Source: Cupriavidus cauae (GTDB lineage Bacteria; Pseudomonadota; Gammaproteobacteria; Burkholderiales; Burkholderiaceae). Taken from it: DNA of 64,000 nucleotides. The stretch spans positions 31,841-95,840 of the forward strand of contig NZ_VWRN01000010.1 in NCBI RefSeq assembly GCF_008632125.1, written 5' to 3'. Of this stretch, positions 33,456 through 42,010 are shown one piece after another. The number at the start of each line of letters is the position of its first letter. Position 1 is the stretch's first letter. The position numbers and the translations under genes are program-made. The notes beneath the pieces were generated by a model, which was given only the letters and a program-made list of their open reading frames with translations, did not search any database and was not told the origin of the DNA.

Positions 33456-34859
33456 TCAGCGGTTGAACAGGCCCTTCATGCCGCCCTTCATCGCGCCCAT
33501 CGAGCGCATCATCTTGGCCATGCCGCCGCCCTTGAGCTTCTTCATCATGCTCTGCATCTGGTCGAACTGGTTCAGCAGCCGGTTCACTTCCTGCACCGGC
33601 ACGCCGGCGCCCGCGGCGATGCGGCGCTTGCGGCTGGCCTTGATCAGCTCGGGCTTGGCGCGCTCGGCCGGTGTCATGCTGTTGATGATGCCTTCCATGC
33701 GGCGCACCTGCTTCTCGGCCTGATCCATATTGGCGCCCTGGGCCTGCTGGGCGAACTGCGCCGGCAGCTTGTCGACGAGGCTGCCCAGTCCGCCCATCTT
33801 CTTCATCTGGCCGATCTGCGCCTTGAAGTCCTCGAGGTCGAAGCCGCCGGTCTTCTTGATCTTCTTGGCCAGCTTCTCGGCCGCTTCCATGTCGACGCCG
33901 CGCTGCGCCTCCTCGACCAGCGCGAGGATGTCGCCCATGCCCAGAATGCGCTGGGCCATGCGGTCGGGGTAGAAGGGTTCGAGGCCGTCGAGCTTCTCGC
34001 CGACGCCGACGAACTTGATCGGGCGGCCGGTCACGTGCCGCACCGACAGGGCCGCGCCGCCGCGCGCATCGCCGTCGAGCTTGGTCAGCACCACGCCGGT
34101 CAGCGGCAACGTGTCGTTGAAGGCCTTGGCGGTGTTGACCGCGTCCTGGCCGAGCATCGCGTCGACCACGAACAGCGTTTCGGCCGGCTTGAGCGCGGCG
34201 TGCAGCGCGGCGATCTCCTGCATCATCGCCTCGTCGATGCCGAGCCGGCCGGCCGTGTCGACGATCAGCACGTCGTGATAGTGCTTGCGGGCCCAGTCGA
34301 CCGCCGCGCGGGCGATGTCGACCGGCTTCTGGTCCGGCTGCGACGGGAAGAAGTCGGCGCCGACCTGTTCGGACACGGTCTTGAGCTGGGCGATCGCGGC
34401 GGGCCGGTAGACGTCGCACGAGACCGTCAGCACTTTCTTCTTCTTGTTTTCCTTGAGCCATTTGGCCAGCTTGCCGACCGTGGTGGTCTTGCCCGCGCCC
34501 TGCAGGCCGGCCATCAGGATGATTGCCGGCGGCTGCACCGCCAGGTTCAGCTCGGCCGCCTTGCCGGGCGCGCCGTCGGCCGAGACGGCTTCCTCGCCGC
34601 CGATCACCGCGGTCAGTTCGCGCTGCACCACGCCGACCAGGGCCTGGCCCGGCGTGAGGCTGCCGACCACTTCCTCGCCCAGCGCCTTTTCCTTGACGCG
34701 GGCAACGAACTCGCGGACCACCGGCAGCGCGACGTCGGCCTCGAGCATGGCCAGGCGAACCTCCCGCAACATCTCGGCGGTATTGGCTTCGGTCAGGCGT
34801 GCCTCGCCGCGCATGGTCTTGACGACCCGCGCCAGGCGTTGAGTGAGATTGTCCAGCAT
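33456..34859 (-). CDS. ffh: Signal recognition particle protein Ffh
   Basis: Ffh with 4.5S RNA targets nascent membrane proteins to FtsY. The 467-residue protein has the N domain start MLDNLTQRLARVVKTMRG, GTPase motifs GLQGAGKTTT and DTAGRLGIDE, and KLDGDARGGAALS. A methionine-rich M domain at the C-terminus has SMTPAERAKPELIKASRKRRIAAGAG for RNA binding. Length and order are typical. The 4.5S RNA gene is not in this window. Confidence 0.98.
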   Translation of the reverse strand: MLDNLTQRLARVVKTMRGEARLTEANTAEMLREVRLAMLEADVALPVVREFVARVKEKALGEEVVGSLTPGQALVGVVQRELTAVIGGEEAVSADGAPGKAAELNLAVQPPAIILMAGLQGAGKTTTVGKLAKWLKENKKKKVLTVSCDVYRPAAIAQLKTVSEQVGADFFPSQPDQKPVDIARAAVDWARKHYHDVLIVDTAGRLGIDEAMMQEIAALHAALKPAETLFVVDAMLGQDAVNTAKAFNDTLPLTGVVLTKLDGDARGGAALSVRHVTGRPIKFVGVGEKLDGLEPFYPDRMAQRILGMGDILALVEEAQRGVDMEAAEKLAKKIKKTGGFDLEDFKAQIGQMKKMGGLGSLVDKLPAQFAQQAQGANMDQAEKQVRRMEGIINSMTPAERAKPELIKASRKRRIAAGAGVPVQEVNRLLNQFDQMQSMMKKLKGGGMAKMMRSMGAMKGGMKGLFNR

Positions 34860-34912
34860 GGCAGAAATCCGGAGAGGGGCTTTGTAGGGTTGCGGCGCGC
34901 CGCCGCGCTTAT

Positions 34913-35036
34913 CGGCCAGTCATCGATCGGTTGTTGGCCGACCATCGGCCGGCTGTCGACCGACTGGTAACCGAGCGTCGACCGGCCATCGACCGACCGG
35001 TGACCGGGCTTCGACTGCATCGTCGACCGCGCGGGT
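34913..35036. repeat. Imperfect TCGACCG-rich repeats between ffh and the CcsA-like gene
   Basis: The 305-bp divergent gap contains many imperfect copies of TCGACCG and ATCGGCCG, arranged as overlapping short palindromes. No gene is visible here. A TAAACT at 35153-35158 ends six bases before the downstream ATG and may be the -10 of a leaderless transcript. Confidence 0.6.
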
Positions 35037-35164
35037 CCGGACCGTGGCGTGGCACCGGCGGGGGGCGATGGCGCCGGGCGTCCATCGCGGCGTCGCCCGT
35101 CCGGCCTTGCCGCCGCGGCCACTGCCGTCGATCACCACGGCAGGCGCTAGGGTAAACTGCGCGA

Positions 35165-36136
35165 ATGGCGATTGTACTGTATGCCCTGACGGCACTCCTC
35201 TATTGCGCGCTGGCCTATCACGGCTGGGCGACGCGCCACGCCGGGCTGGCCGCCAGCACGGCGGGCGGTCCGGCGGGCGGACCCGGTATCGGAGGCCAGC
35301 CGGGCTCGATGGTGCTGGTGCCGGGCCCGACGCCGGGCGGCAGCGCCGAGGGGCAGCCCGCCTGGTGGCATGTGCTGATGGTGGCGGTGCTCGCCAGCCA
35401 CGGCATGCTGCTCCATGAAACCATCTTTCCGGCCGACCGCATGGTGTTCGGCTTCGCCTTCGCGCTGTCGGCGATGCTGTGGCTCGGCGTCGGCATCTAC
35501 TGGATCGAGAGCTTCTTCTTCTCGCTGGCGGGCCTGGGGCTGGTCGTGATCCCGGTGGCGATGCTGGCCAGCCTGATGCCGCTGGCCTTCCCCGGCGCGC
35601 AGATCCTGGGCTACGCCGCGCGGCCGCTGTTCAAGCTGCATTTCATCATCGCCAACGTCGCCTACGGGCTGTTCACGCTGGCGGCCTTCCATGCCTTCCT
35701 GATGCTGCTGGTCGAGCGCCGGCTGCATGGCTTCAACCGCGGCCACGGCGTGCACGTGCCGGGCGGCGCGATGGCCGCCGGCGCGCCGCAGCAGGTCGGC
35801 TGGCTCGGCCGCTGGCTCGATCTGCTGCCGCCGCTGCTGACGCTGGAGAAGCTGCTGTTCCGCCTGATCGCGGCCGGCTTCGTGCTGCTGACGCTGACCA
35901 TCGCGTCCGGCCTGCTGTTTTCCGAGGAGCTGTTCGGCCGGGTCTTCCGCTTCGACCACAAGACCGTGTTCGCGGTGGTCTCGTGGGTGATGTTCGCCGG
36001 CATCCTGGCAGGCCGGCGGTTCTACGGCTGGCGCGGCCGCGTGGCGCTGCGCTGGGTCATCGCCTCGTTCTGCATCCTGCTGCTGGCCTATGTCGGCAGC
36101 CGCTTCGTGATCGAAGTGATTCTGCATCGCCTCTGA
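35165..36136 (+). CDS. CcsA/HemX-like inner-membrane protein (YpjD type)
   Basis: A polytopic membrane protein of 323 residues with about eight hydrophobic helices and conserved histidines in SHGMLLHETIF, FKLHFIIANVAYG and FRFDHKTVFAVVSWVMFAG. This is the cytochrome-c assembly (CcsA/ResC) fold. Its position next to ffh matches YpjD of gammaproteobacteria, whose role is not firmly known. An inserted Gly/Pro-rich loop at about residues 35-65 is unusual. It begins a run of three closely spaced genes with the PP0621-like protein and ampD. Confidence 0.85.
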   Translation: MAIVLYALTALLYCALAYHGWATRHAGLAASTAGGPAGGPGIGGQPGSMVLVPGPTPGGSAEGQPAWWHVLMVAVLASHGMLLHETIFPADRMVFGFAFALSAMLWLGVGIYWIESFFFSLAGLGLVVIPVAMLASLMPLAFPGAQILGYAARPLFKLHFIIANVAYGLFTLAAFHAFLMLLVERRLHGFNRGHGVHVPGGAMAAGAPQQVGWLGRWLDLLPPLLTLEKLLFRLIAAGFVLLTLTIASGLLFSEELFGRVFRFDHKTVFAVVSWVMFAGILAGRRFYGWRGRVALRWVIASFCILLLAYVGSRFVIEVILHRL

Positions 36137-36151
36137 AGCAAGGCATCGTCG

Positions 36152-36466
36152 ATGGCACGTCTGTTCCTGTTGCTGGCGATCCTGCTGGCTATTTTCTGGT
36201 GGCTGGGCAGCCGCGTGCGCGCGCGCCGGGCCGAACCCCCTCCGGCCGATGCCGGCGTGCCGCGGCAGGGCGCCGACGGCCGCGCGCAGGAGCCGATGGT
36301 GCCGTGCGCCCATTGCGGCGTGCATCTGCCGCGCAGCGAGGCGATCGCCTACCAGGGCCTGCACTACTGCCGTGCCGCGCATCTGCCCGAATCCCGGGAC
36401 CGTTTTGGCGACGAGGGCGGCGATAACGGTGACAACCGCGGCGGCGACCGCGGCGGTCCCGCATGA
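36152..36466 (+). CDS. PP0621-like small membrane-anchored zinc-finger protein
   Basis: A 104-residue protein with one N-terminal membrane helix (LFLLLAILLAIFWWLG) and a short cytoplasmic or periplasmic domain with C52, C55, C73 and H77 (CAHC ... HYC ... H), a likely single zinc site. The tail is Gly/Asp/Arg-rich. Such proteins next to ampD are known as PP0621 family. The stop overlaps the ampD start by 4 bp. Function is unknown. Confidence 0.8.
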   Translation: MARLFLLLAILLAIFWWLGSRVRARRAEPPPADAGVPRQGADGRAQEPMVPCAHCGVHLPRSEAIAYQGLHYCRAAHLPESRDRFGDEGGDNGDNRGGDRGGPA

Positions 36467-37068
36467 CGGCGCCGCTTCCGTCCCGGCTGCGGCTCGACGG
36501 CGCGGGCTGGGTCGAGGGCGCGCGCCGGGTGCCGTCGCCCAACTTCGATCCGCGTCCGCCCGGCATGCCGGTCGACCTGCTGGTGGTGCACAACATCAGC
36601 CTGCCGCCCGGCGAGTTCGGCAGCGACGATATCGAGGCGCTGTTCCTGAACCGGCTCGACCCGGCTCGCCATCCTTTCTTCGCCACCATCCACGCGGTCC
36701 GCGTGTCGGCGCATTTCCTGGTGCGCCGCAGCGGCGAGCTGGTGCAGTTCGTCTCGTGCCAGGACCGCGCCTGGCATGCTGGCCAGTCGGCCTTCTTCGG
36801 CCGCGAGCGCTGCAACGACTTCTCGATCGGTATCGAACTGGAAGGCTGCGACACGCTGCCCTTCGAACCGGCCCAGTACGACACCGCCACGGCGCTGACC
36901 CGGCTGCTGCTGCGCGCCTATCCGATCGGGGCTGTCGCCGGCCACAGCGATATCGCCCCCGGACGCAAGACCGACCCCGGCCCGTGCTTTGACTGGCCGC
37001 GCTTTGCGCGAGGCGCCGGACTGGCGCCGGCGATGCTGCCGTACCGCCGCGGCGGGGAGGCGGCCTAG
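36463..37068 (+). CDS. ampD: 1,6-anhydro-N-acetylmuramyl-L-alanine amidase AmpD
   Basis: AmpD cleaves anhydro-muropeptides during cell-wall recycling and keeps AmpR-type beta-lactamase induction low. The 201-residue cytosolic protein has zinc ligands H43 (VVHNISLPPG), H161 (AGHSDIAPGRKTDPGP) and D171, in the AmpD rather than AmiD arrangement. No signal peptide is present, as expected. The ATGA overlap with the preceding gene sets the start. No ampC or ampR lies in the window. Confidence 0.96.
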   Translation: MTAPLPSRLRLDGAGWVEGARRVPSPNFDPRPPGMPVDLLVVHNISLPPGEFGSDDIEALFLNRLDPARHPFFATIHAVRVSAHFLVRRSGELVQFVSCQDRAWHAGQSAFFGRERCNDFSIGIELEGCDTLPFEPAQYDTATALTRLLLRAYPIGAVAGHSDIAPGRKTDPGPCFDWPRFARGAGLAPAMLPYRRGGEAA

Positions 37069-37263
37069 CCGAAAACCCCTGCCGGTGCGGGGCTATCGGG
37101 GGCTATCGGTCGGGATATTGGCGGGCTATCGAAAGCGCGGTGCTCATCGAAAAAAATTCTTTCGTCGGTGCGGCAACCGACAAAACGGCCGCAAGCCTTG
37201 AGCCGCTTGGTCTGGCGGGGAGGTGGGGGTCCGGCGTGGCGCCGGAGCGGCCTGCCGAAGCGC

Positions 37264-37301
37264 TTGTCAAGACTGGTCAACGCGATTCATTTCACTATAC
37301 T
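37264..37301 (+). promoter_or_regulatory. Probable nrdAB promoter
   Basis: TATACT at 37296-37301 is a good -10 element, with TGGTCA or a nearby sequence in the -35 area. The -10 lies inside the first NrdR box, as expected for repression by blocking RNA polymerase. Confidence 0.45.
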
Positions 37302-37338
37302 TAGTCCAGCTTTTCGTTATGACCACTATATCTAGTGG
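37292..37338 (+). promoter_or_regulatory. Pair of NrdR boxes controlling nrdAB
   Basis: Two 16-bp palindromes, TCACTATACTTAGTCC (37292-37307) and CCACTATATCTAGTGG (37323-37338), match the NrdR-box pattern. Their centres are 31 bp apart, three helical turns, the spacing known for NrdR operators. NrdR is the ATP-cone repressor that shuts off ribonucleotide reductase when dATP is high. The second box is a near-perfect inverted repeat. Confidence 0.9.
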
Positions 37339-37603
37339 TGCTTTCGGGGAGCCGACCTAGGCGTGCAGCGTTCGCCACGGGCTCGGCAGGTTGCCTTCGC
37401 GCCACGCGCGTCAAGCGTTTCCAGCCGGCCGCCAGCGCATGCACCGGCGCGCCACAGGGTCGGCACGTCACAAGAGCCCTCCACGGGAATGCAGCAAGGC
37501 AGTAATCCGGCACGGCATCGCCGCGCACGGGATGTCTCTTTTTGCGCATTTTCCAGGGGCTCTTTGTCGTTGATAACACTGGTCAAAAAAACAGGAGTGC
37601 TTC
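37339..37603 (+). other. Long leader of the nrdAB transcript, no gene seen
   Basis: From the NrdR boxes to the nrdA ATG there are 265 bases with no convincing frame. An AGGAG ribosome site lies about 10 bp before the start. No riboswitch of the cobalamin type could be recognised. The preceding bases 37069-37291 hold three copies of GGGCTATCG and no gene. Confidence 0.5.
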
Positions 37604-40543
37604 ATGCAGACGGCCCAACAAGAATTCGCCGGCAAGGCCGGTTCCGCCGCCGTGGCGCAGCCGAGCCCCGCCGCTGACAACGCCGCTGGCAACTACCAGG
37701 ATTACAAGATCATCCGCCGCAACGGCGCGGTGGTCGCTTTCGAGCCGAGCAAGATCTCGGTGGCGATGACCAAGGCCTTCCTCGCCGTCAACGGCGGGCA
37801 GGGCGCCGCCTCGGCGCGCGTGCGCGAGCTGGTCGAGCAGCTGACCCAGAACGTGGTGCGCGCGCTGCTGCGCAGCCGTCCGAACGGCGGCACCTTCCAC
37901 ATCGAGGACGTGCAGGACCATGTCGAGCTGGCGCTGATGCGCTCGGGCGAGCATGAGGTCGCGCGCGCCTACGTGCTCTACCGCGAGAAGCGCAACCAGG
38001 AGCGCAGCCACGCCAACGCGCAGGCCGTCGCCCGCGTGCAGCAGGGCGGCGTCAGCTTCAACGTGACCGATGGCGGCGTCACCCGGCCGCTGGACCTGGT
38101 CGCGCTGCACGCGCTGATCGACACCGCCTGCGCCGGCCTGGGCGGCGGCGTCGAGGCCGAGCCGATCCTGAAGGAAACGGTCAAGAACCTGTACGACGGC
38201 GTGCCGATGAGCCAGGTCTACGACTCGGCCATCCTCGCCGCCCGCACGCTGATCGAGAAGGACCCGGCCTACAGCCAGGTCACGGCCCGCATCCTGCTGC
38301 ACACGATCCGCAAGGAAATCCTCGGCGAGGAAGTGACCCAGGCCGAGATGGGCAGCCGCTACGCCGAGTACTTCCCGAAGTTCATCGCCCGCGGCATCGA
38401 GGCCGAGCTGCTCGACGAGAAGCTGGCGACCTTCGACCTGGCGCGCCTGGGCGCGGCGCTGGACGCCTCGCGCGACTTCCAGTTCAACTACCTGGGCCTG
38501 CAGACGCTGTACGACCGCTACTTCCTGCACATCGACGAGACCCGCATCGAGATGCCGCAGGCCTTCTTCATGCGCGTCGCGATGGGCCTGGCGCTGAACG
38601 AGAGCGACCGTGAAGGCCGCGCCATCGAGTTCTACAACCTGCTGTCGTCGTTCGACTTCATGTCGTCGACGCCGACGCTGTTCAACTCGGGCACGCGCCG
38701 CTCGCAGCTGTCCTCGTGCTACCTGACCACGATCTCCGACGATCTGGAAGGCATCTACGAGGGCCTGAAGGAGAACGCGCTGCTGTCGAAGTTCGCCGGC
38801 GGTCTGGGCAACGACTGGACCAATGTGCGCGCGCTGGGCTCGCACATCAAGGGCACCAACGGCAAGTCGCAAGGCGTGGTGCCGTTCCTGAAGGTGGTCA
38901 ACGATACCGCCGTGGCGGTCAACCAGGGCGGCAAGCGCAAGGGCGCGGTCTGCGCCTACCTGGAGACCTGGCATCTGGACATCGAGGAATTCCTCGAGCT
39001 GCGCAAGAACACCGGCGACGACCGCCGCCGCACGCACGACATGAACACCGCGAACTGGATTCCGGACCTGTTCATGAAGCGCGTGATGGAGAACGGCGAA
39101 TGGACGCTGTTCTCGCCGTCGACCTGCCCGGACCTGCACGACAAGGTCGGCAAGGAATTCGAGAAGGCCTACCTCGGCTACGAAGAGAAGGTCGCGCGCG
39201 GCGAGCTCAAGCTGTTCAAGAAGATCCCGGCGATGCAGCTGTGGCGCAAGATGCTGGGCATGCTGTTCGAGACCGGCCATCCGTGGATCACCTTCAAGGA
39301 TCCGTGCAACATCCGCAGCCCGCAACAGCACGTCGGCGTCGTGCACAGCTCGAACCTGTGCACCGAGATCACGCTGAACACCAACGACAGCGAAATCGCG
39401 GTCTGCAACCTGGGTTCGGTGAACCTGGTCGCCCACCTGAAGCAGCAGGCCGACGGCAGCCACGTGCTCGACCACGCCAAGCTCGAGAAGACCATCCGCA
39501 CCGCGATGCGCATGCTCGACAACGTGATCGACATCAACTACTACGCGGTCGACAAGGCGCGCAATTCGAACCTGCGCCACCGCCCGGTCGGCATGGGCAT
39601 CATGGGCTTCCAGGATTGCCTGCACGTGCTGCGCGTGCCGTACGCCAGCGACGCCGCCGTGCAGTTCGCCGACACCTCGATGGAAGCGGTCTGCTACTAC
39701 GCCTACCAGGCCTCGACCGAGCTGGCCGAGGAGCGCGGCCGCTACAGCACCTACGAGGGCTCGCTGTGGGATCGCGGCATCCTGCCGCAGGACTCGCTGA
39801 AGCTGCTGGCCGAGGAACGCGGCGGCTACCTCGAGGTCGATCAGTCGTCGACGATGGATTGGGACAAGCTGCGCGCCCGCATCAAGCAGCACGGCATGCG
39901 CAACTCGAACTGCATCGCGATCGCGCCGACCGCGACGATCTCGAACATCATCGGCGTGTCGGCCTGCATCGAGCCGACCTTCCAGAACCTGTACGTCAAG
40001 TCGAACCTGTCGGGCGAGTTCACGGTGGTCAACGACTACCTGGTGCGCGACCTGAAGGCACGCGGCCTGTGGGACGAGGTGATGGTCGCCGACCTGAAGT
40101 ACTTCGACGGTTCGCTGGCCCGCATCGACCGCATTCCGCAGGACCTGCGCGACCTGTACGCGACCGCGTTCGAGGTCGAGCCGACCTGGCTGGTGGAGGC
40201 CGCCAGCCGCCGCCAGAAGTGGATCGACCAGGCCCAGTCGCTGAACATCTACATGGCCGGCGCCTCGGGCAAGAAGCTGGACGACACCTACAAGCTGGCG
40301 TGGATCCGCGGCCTGAAGACGACCTACTACCTGCGCACCATCGCCGCCACGCACGTCGAGAAGTCGACCGTGTCGCGCGGTTCGCTGAACGCGGTGTCGT
40401 CGGGCGCCGCCGCCGGCGGTGCCTCGGCCTCGGCGCTGGACCAGGCCGCCGCCTCGGCGCCGGCGATGCCCGAAGCCGAAGGCGCGGTCTGCACGATGCG
40501 CCCGGGCGATCCGGGGTTCGACGAGTGCGAGGCCTGCCAATAA
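37604..40543 (+). CDS. nrdA: Class I ribonucleotide reductase large subunit NrdA
   Basis: Reduces ribonucleoside diphosphates to deoxy forms. The 979-residue protein has an N-terminal ATP-cone (about 30-125), a second similar region to about 225, then the barrel. The redox cysteines are C372 (LSSCYL) and C601 (AVCNLGS), the thiyl-radical C586 is in SNLCTEI, and the mobile C-terminal pair is C975/C978 (CEAC). These ATP-cones give dATP feedback inhibition. An Ala/Ser-rich segment precedes the C-terminus. It is followed by nrdB 135 bp downstream. Confidence 0.97.
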   Translation: MQTAQQEFAGKAGSAAVAQPSPAADNAAGNYQDYKIIRRNGAVVAFEPSKISVAMTKAFLAVNGGQGAASARVRELVEQLTQNVVRALLRSRPNGGTFHIEDVQDHVELALMRSGEHEVARAYVLYREKRNQERSHANAQAVARVQQGGVSFNVTDGGVTRPLDLVALHALIDTACAGLGGGVEAEPILKETVKNLYDGVPMSQVYDSAILAARTLIEKDPAYSQVTARILLHTIRKEILGEEVTQAEMGSRYAEYFPKFIARGIEAELLDEKLATFDLARLGAALDASRDFQFNYLGLQTLYDRYFLHIDETRIEMPQAFFMRVAMGLALNESDREGRAIEFYNLLSSFDFMSSTPTLFNSGTRRSQLSSCYLTTISDDLEGIYEGLKENALLSKFAGGLGNDWTNVRALGSHIKGTNGKSQGVVPFLKVVNDTAVAVNQGGKRKGAVCAYLETWHLDIEEFLELRKNTGDDRRRTHDMNTANWIPDLFMKRVMENGEWTLFSPSTCPDLHDKVGKEFEKAYLGYEEKVARGELKLFKKIPAMQLWRKMLGMLFETGHPWITFKDPCNIRSPQQHVGVVHSSNLCTEITLNTNDSEIAVCNLGSVNLVAHLKQQADGSHVLDHAKLEKTIRTAMRMLDNVIDINYYAVDKARNSNLRHRPVGMGIMGFQDCLHVLRVPYASDAAVQFADTSMEAVCYYAYQASTELAEERGRYSTYEGSLWDRGILPQDSLKLLAEERGGYLEVDQSSTMDWDKLRARIKQHGMRNSNCIAIAPTATISNIIGVSACIEPTFQNLYVKSNLSGEFTVVNDYLVRDLKARGLWDEVMVADLKYFDGSLARIDRIPQDLRDLYATAFEVEPTWLVEAASRRQKWIDQAQSLNIYMAGASGKKLDDTYKLAWIRGLKTTYYLRTIAATHVEKSTVSRGSLNAVSSGAAAGGASASALDQAAASAPAMPEAEGAVCTMRPGDPGFDECEACQ

Positions 40544-40551
40544 CGGCAATG

Positions 40552-40584
40552 CCGGCACGCGGCGCCACGCGGCGCGCGTGCCGG
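40552..40584 (+). other. Stable hairpin between nrdA and nrdB
   Basis: A perfect 10-bp stem, ccggcacgcg with cgcgtgccgg, closes a 13-nt loop just after the nrdA stop. There is no T run, so it is not a terminator. It may protect the nrdA end of the message or tune nrdA:nrdB ratio. Confidence 0.6.
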
Positions 40585-40678
40585 TCCTGATACTGGTACC
40601 CGATCCGGACCCGATGGCCCGCGCCGCGCGCGGCCCCGGGGGCCGGCTCACCAGAGCGTTACACGGAGAACCAACACC

Positions 40679-41881
40679 ATGCTGAGCTGGGACGACGACG
40701 TTCAAGCCAATCCGCAGGCTGCCCCGCAGCCCGCGCCTCAACCCGCCCTGCAACCTGCCGTTGCTGCCACCGCCGACCAGCAGGGCGTGCTGCCGCCCGC
40801 TGCGACGCAGCCGGGCGCCGGCATCCTCGGCAACAACCCGAACGCCGCGGCCGCGCAGAGCACGCGCCGCGTCAACGCCGCCGACAAGCGCGTGATCAAC
40901 GGCGCCACCGACGTCAACCAGCTGGTGCCGTTCAAGTACAAGTGGGCCTGGGAAAAGTACCTGGCCGGCTGCGCCAACCACTGGATGCCGCAGGAAATCA
41001 ACATGTCGCGCGACATCGCGCTGTGGAAGGACCCGAACGGCCTGACCGAAGACGAGCGCCGCATCATCAAGCGCAACCTGGGCTTCTTCGTCACCGCCGA
41101 TTCGCTGGCCGCCAACAACATCGTGCTGGGCACCTACCGGCAGATCACCGCGCCCGAGTGCCGCCAGTACCTGCTGCGCCAGGCCTTCGAGGAGGCCATC
41201 CACACGCACGCCTACCAGTACATCGTCGAGTCGCTGGGGCTGAACGAGGCCGAGATCTTCAACGCCTATCACGAGGTGCCGTCGATCCGCGACAAGGACG
41301 AGTTCCTGATCCCGTTCATCGACACGCTGACCGATCCGTCGTTCAAGACCGGCACGCCGGAGAACGACCAGAAGCTGCTGAAGTCGCTGATCGTGTTCGC
41401 CTGCATCATGGAAGGCCTGTTCTTCTATGTCGGCTTCACGCAGATCCTGGCGATGGGCCGGCAGAACAAGATGACCGGCGCCGCCGAGCAGTACCAGTAC
41501 ATCCTGCGCGACGAGTCGCTGCACTGCAATTTCGGCATCGACCTGATCAACCAGATCAAGCTCGAGAACCCGCATCTGTGGACGGCGGAGTTCAAGGAAG
41601 AGATCGTCGGCCTGTTCAGGAAGGCGGTCGACCTCGAATACCGCTACGCCGAGGACACCATGCCGCGCGGCGTGCTGGGCCTGAACGCGCCGATGTTCAA
41701 GAGCTATCTGCGCTTCATCTGCAACCGCCGCTGCCAGCAGATCGGCCTCGATCCGCTGTTCCCGAACGAGGAAAACCCGTTCCCGTGGATGAGCGAGATG
41801 ATCGACCTGAAGAAGGAGCGCAACTTCTTCGAGACGCGCGTGATCGAGTACCAGACGGGCGGTGCGCTGTCCTGGGATTGA
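40679..41881 (+). CDS. nrdB: Class Ia ribonucleotide reductase small subunit NrdB
   Basis: Holds the di-iron/tyrosyl-radical cofactor for NrdA. Iron ligands D141, E172 and H175 and the radical tyrosine Y179 (EEAIHTHAY) are visible, with later ligands in FFYVGF and [10 protein letters not shown]. The presence of the tyrosine points to a radical-type class Ia enzyme. A low-complexity Ala/Gln/Pro-rich stretch at residues 9-60 lengthens the protein to 400. The C-terminal TGGALSWD is the peptide that docks into NrdA. A clear terminator follows. Confidence 0.97.
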   Translation: MLSWDDDVQANPQAAPQPAPQPALQPAVAATADQQGVLPPAATQPGAGILGNNPNAAAAQSTRRVNAADKRVINGATDVNQLVPFKYKWAWEKYLAGCANHWMPQEINMSRDIALWKDPNGLTEDERRIIKRNLGFFVTADSLAANNIVLGTYRQITAPECRQYLLRQAFEEAIHTHAYQYIVESLGLNEAEIFNAYHEVPSIRDKDEFLIPFIDTLTDPSFKTGTPENDQKLLKSLIVFACIMEGLFFYVGFTQILAMGRQNKMTGAAEQYQYILRDESLHCNFGIDLINQIKLENPHLWTAEFKEEIVGLFRKAVDLEYRYAEDTMPRGVLGLNAPMFKSYLRFICNRRCQQIGLDPLFPNEENPFPWMSEMIDLKKERNFFETRVIEYQTGGALSWD

Positions 41882-41936
41882 GATTGCCAGCGTCGCGCCG
41901 GGCTGTCGGACGGTAGCGAAATCAGCGGTAAGGAAG

Positions 41937-41966
41937 GGGACGTTTCGGTCGAAACGTCCCTTTTTT
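41937..41966 (+). terminator. Intrinsic terminator of nrdAB
   Basis: A 10-bp stem (gggacgtttc with gaaacgtccc, loop ggtc) followed by six T residues. It ends the nrdAB transcript. Confidence 0.93.
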
Positions 41967-42010
41967 CATCAAAGAGGATGCGGGTGCGAGCGGAGCGGGG
42001 TGGGAACGCC

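Noticed and set aside
37339..37603. Possible cobalamin riboswitch ahead of nrdA
   Set aside because: No B12-box could be recognised and NrdA/NrdB are the class Ia, B12-independent type controlled by NrdR.
37583..41575. Very long open frame on the minus strand across nrdA and nrdB
   Set aside because: It is antisense to two intact, recognised genes and its composition (Val/Leu/Arg/His/Gln-rich) is the usual mirror of GC-rich coding DNA.
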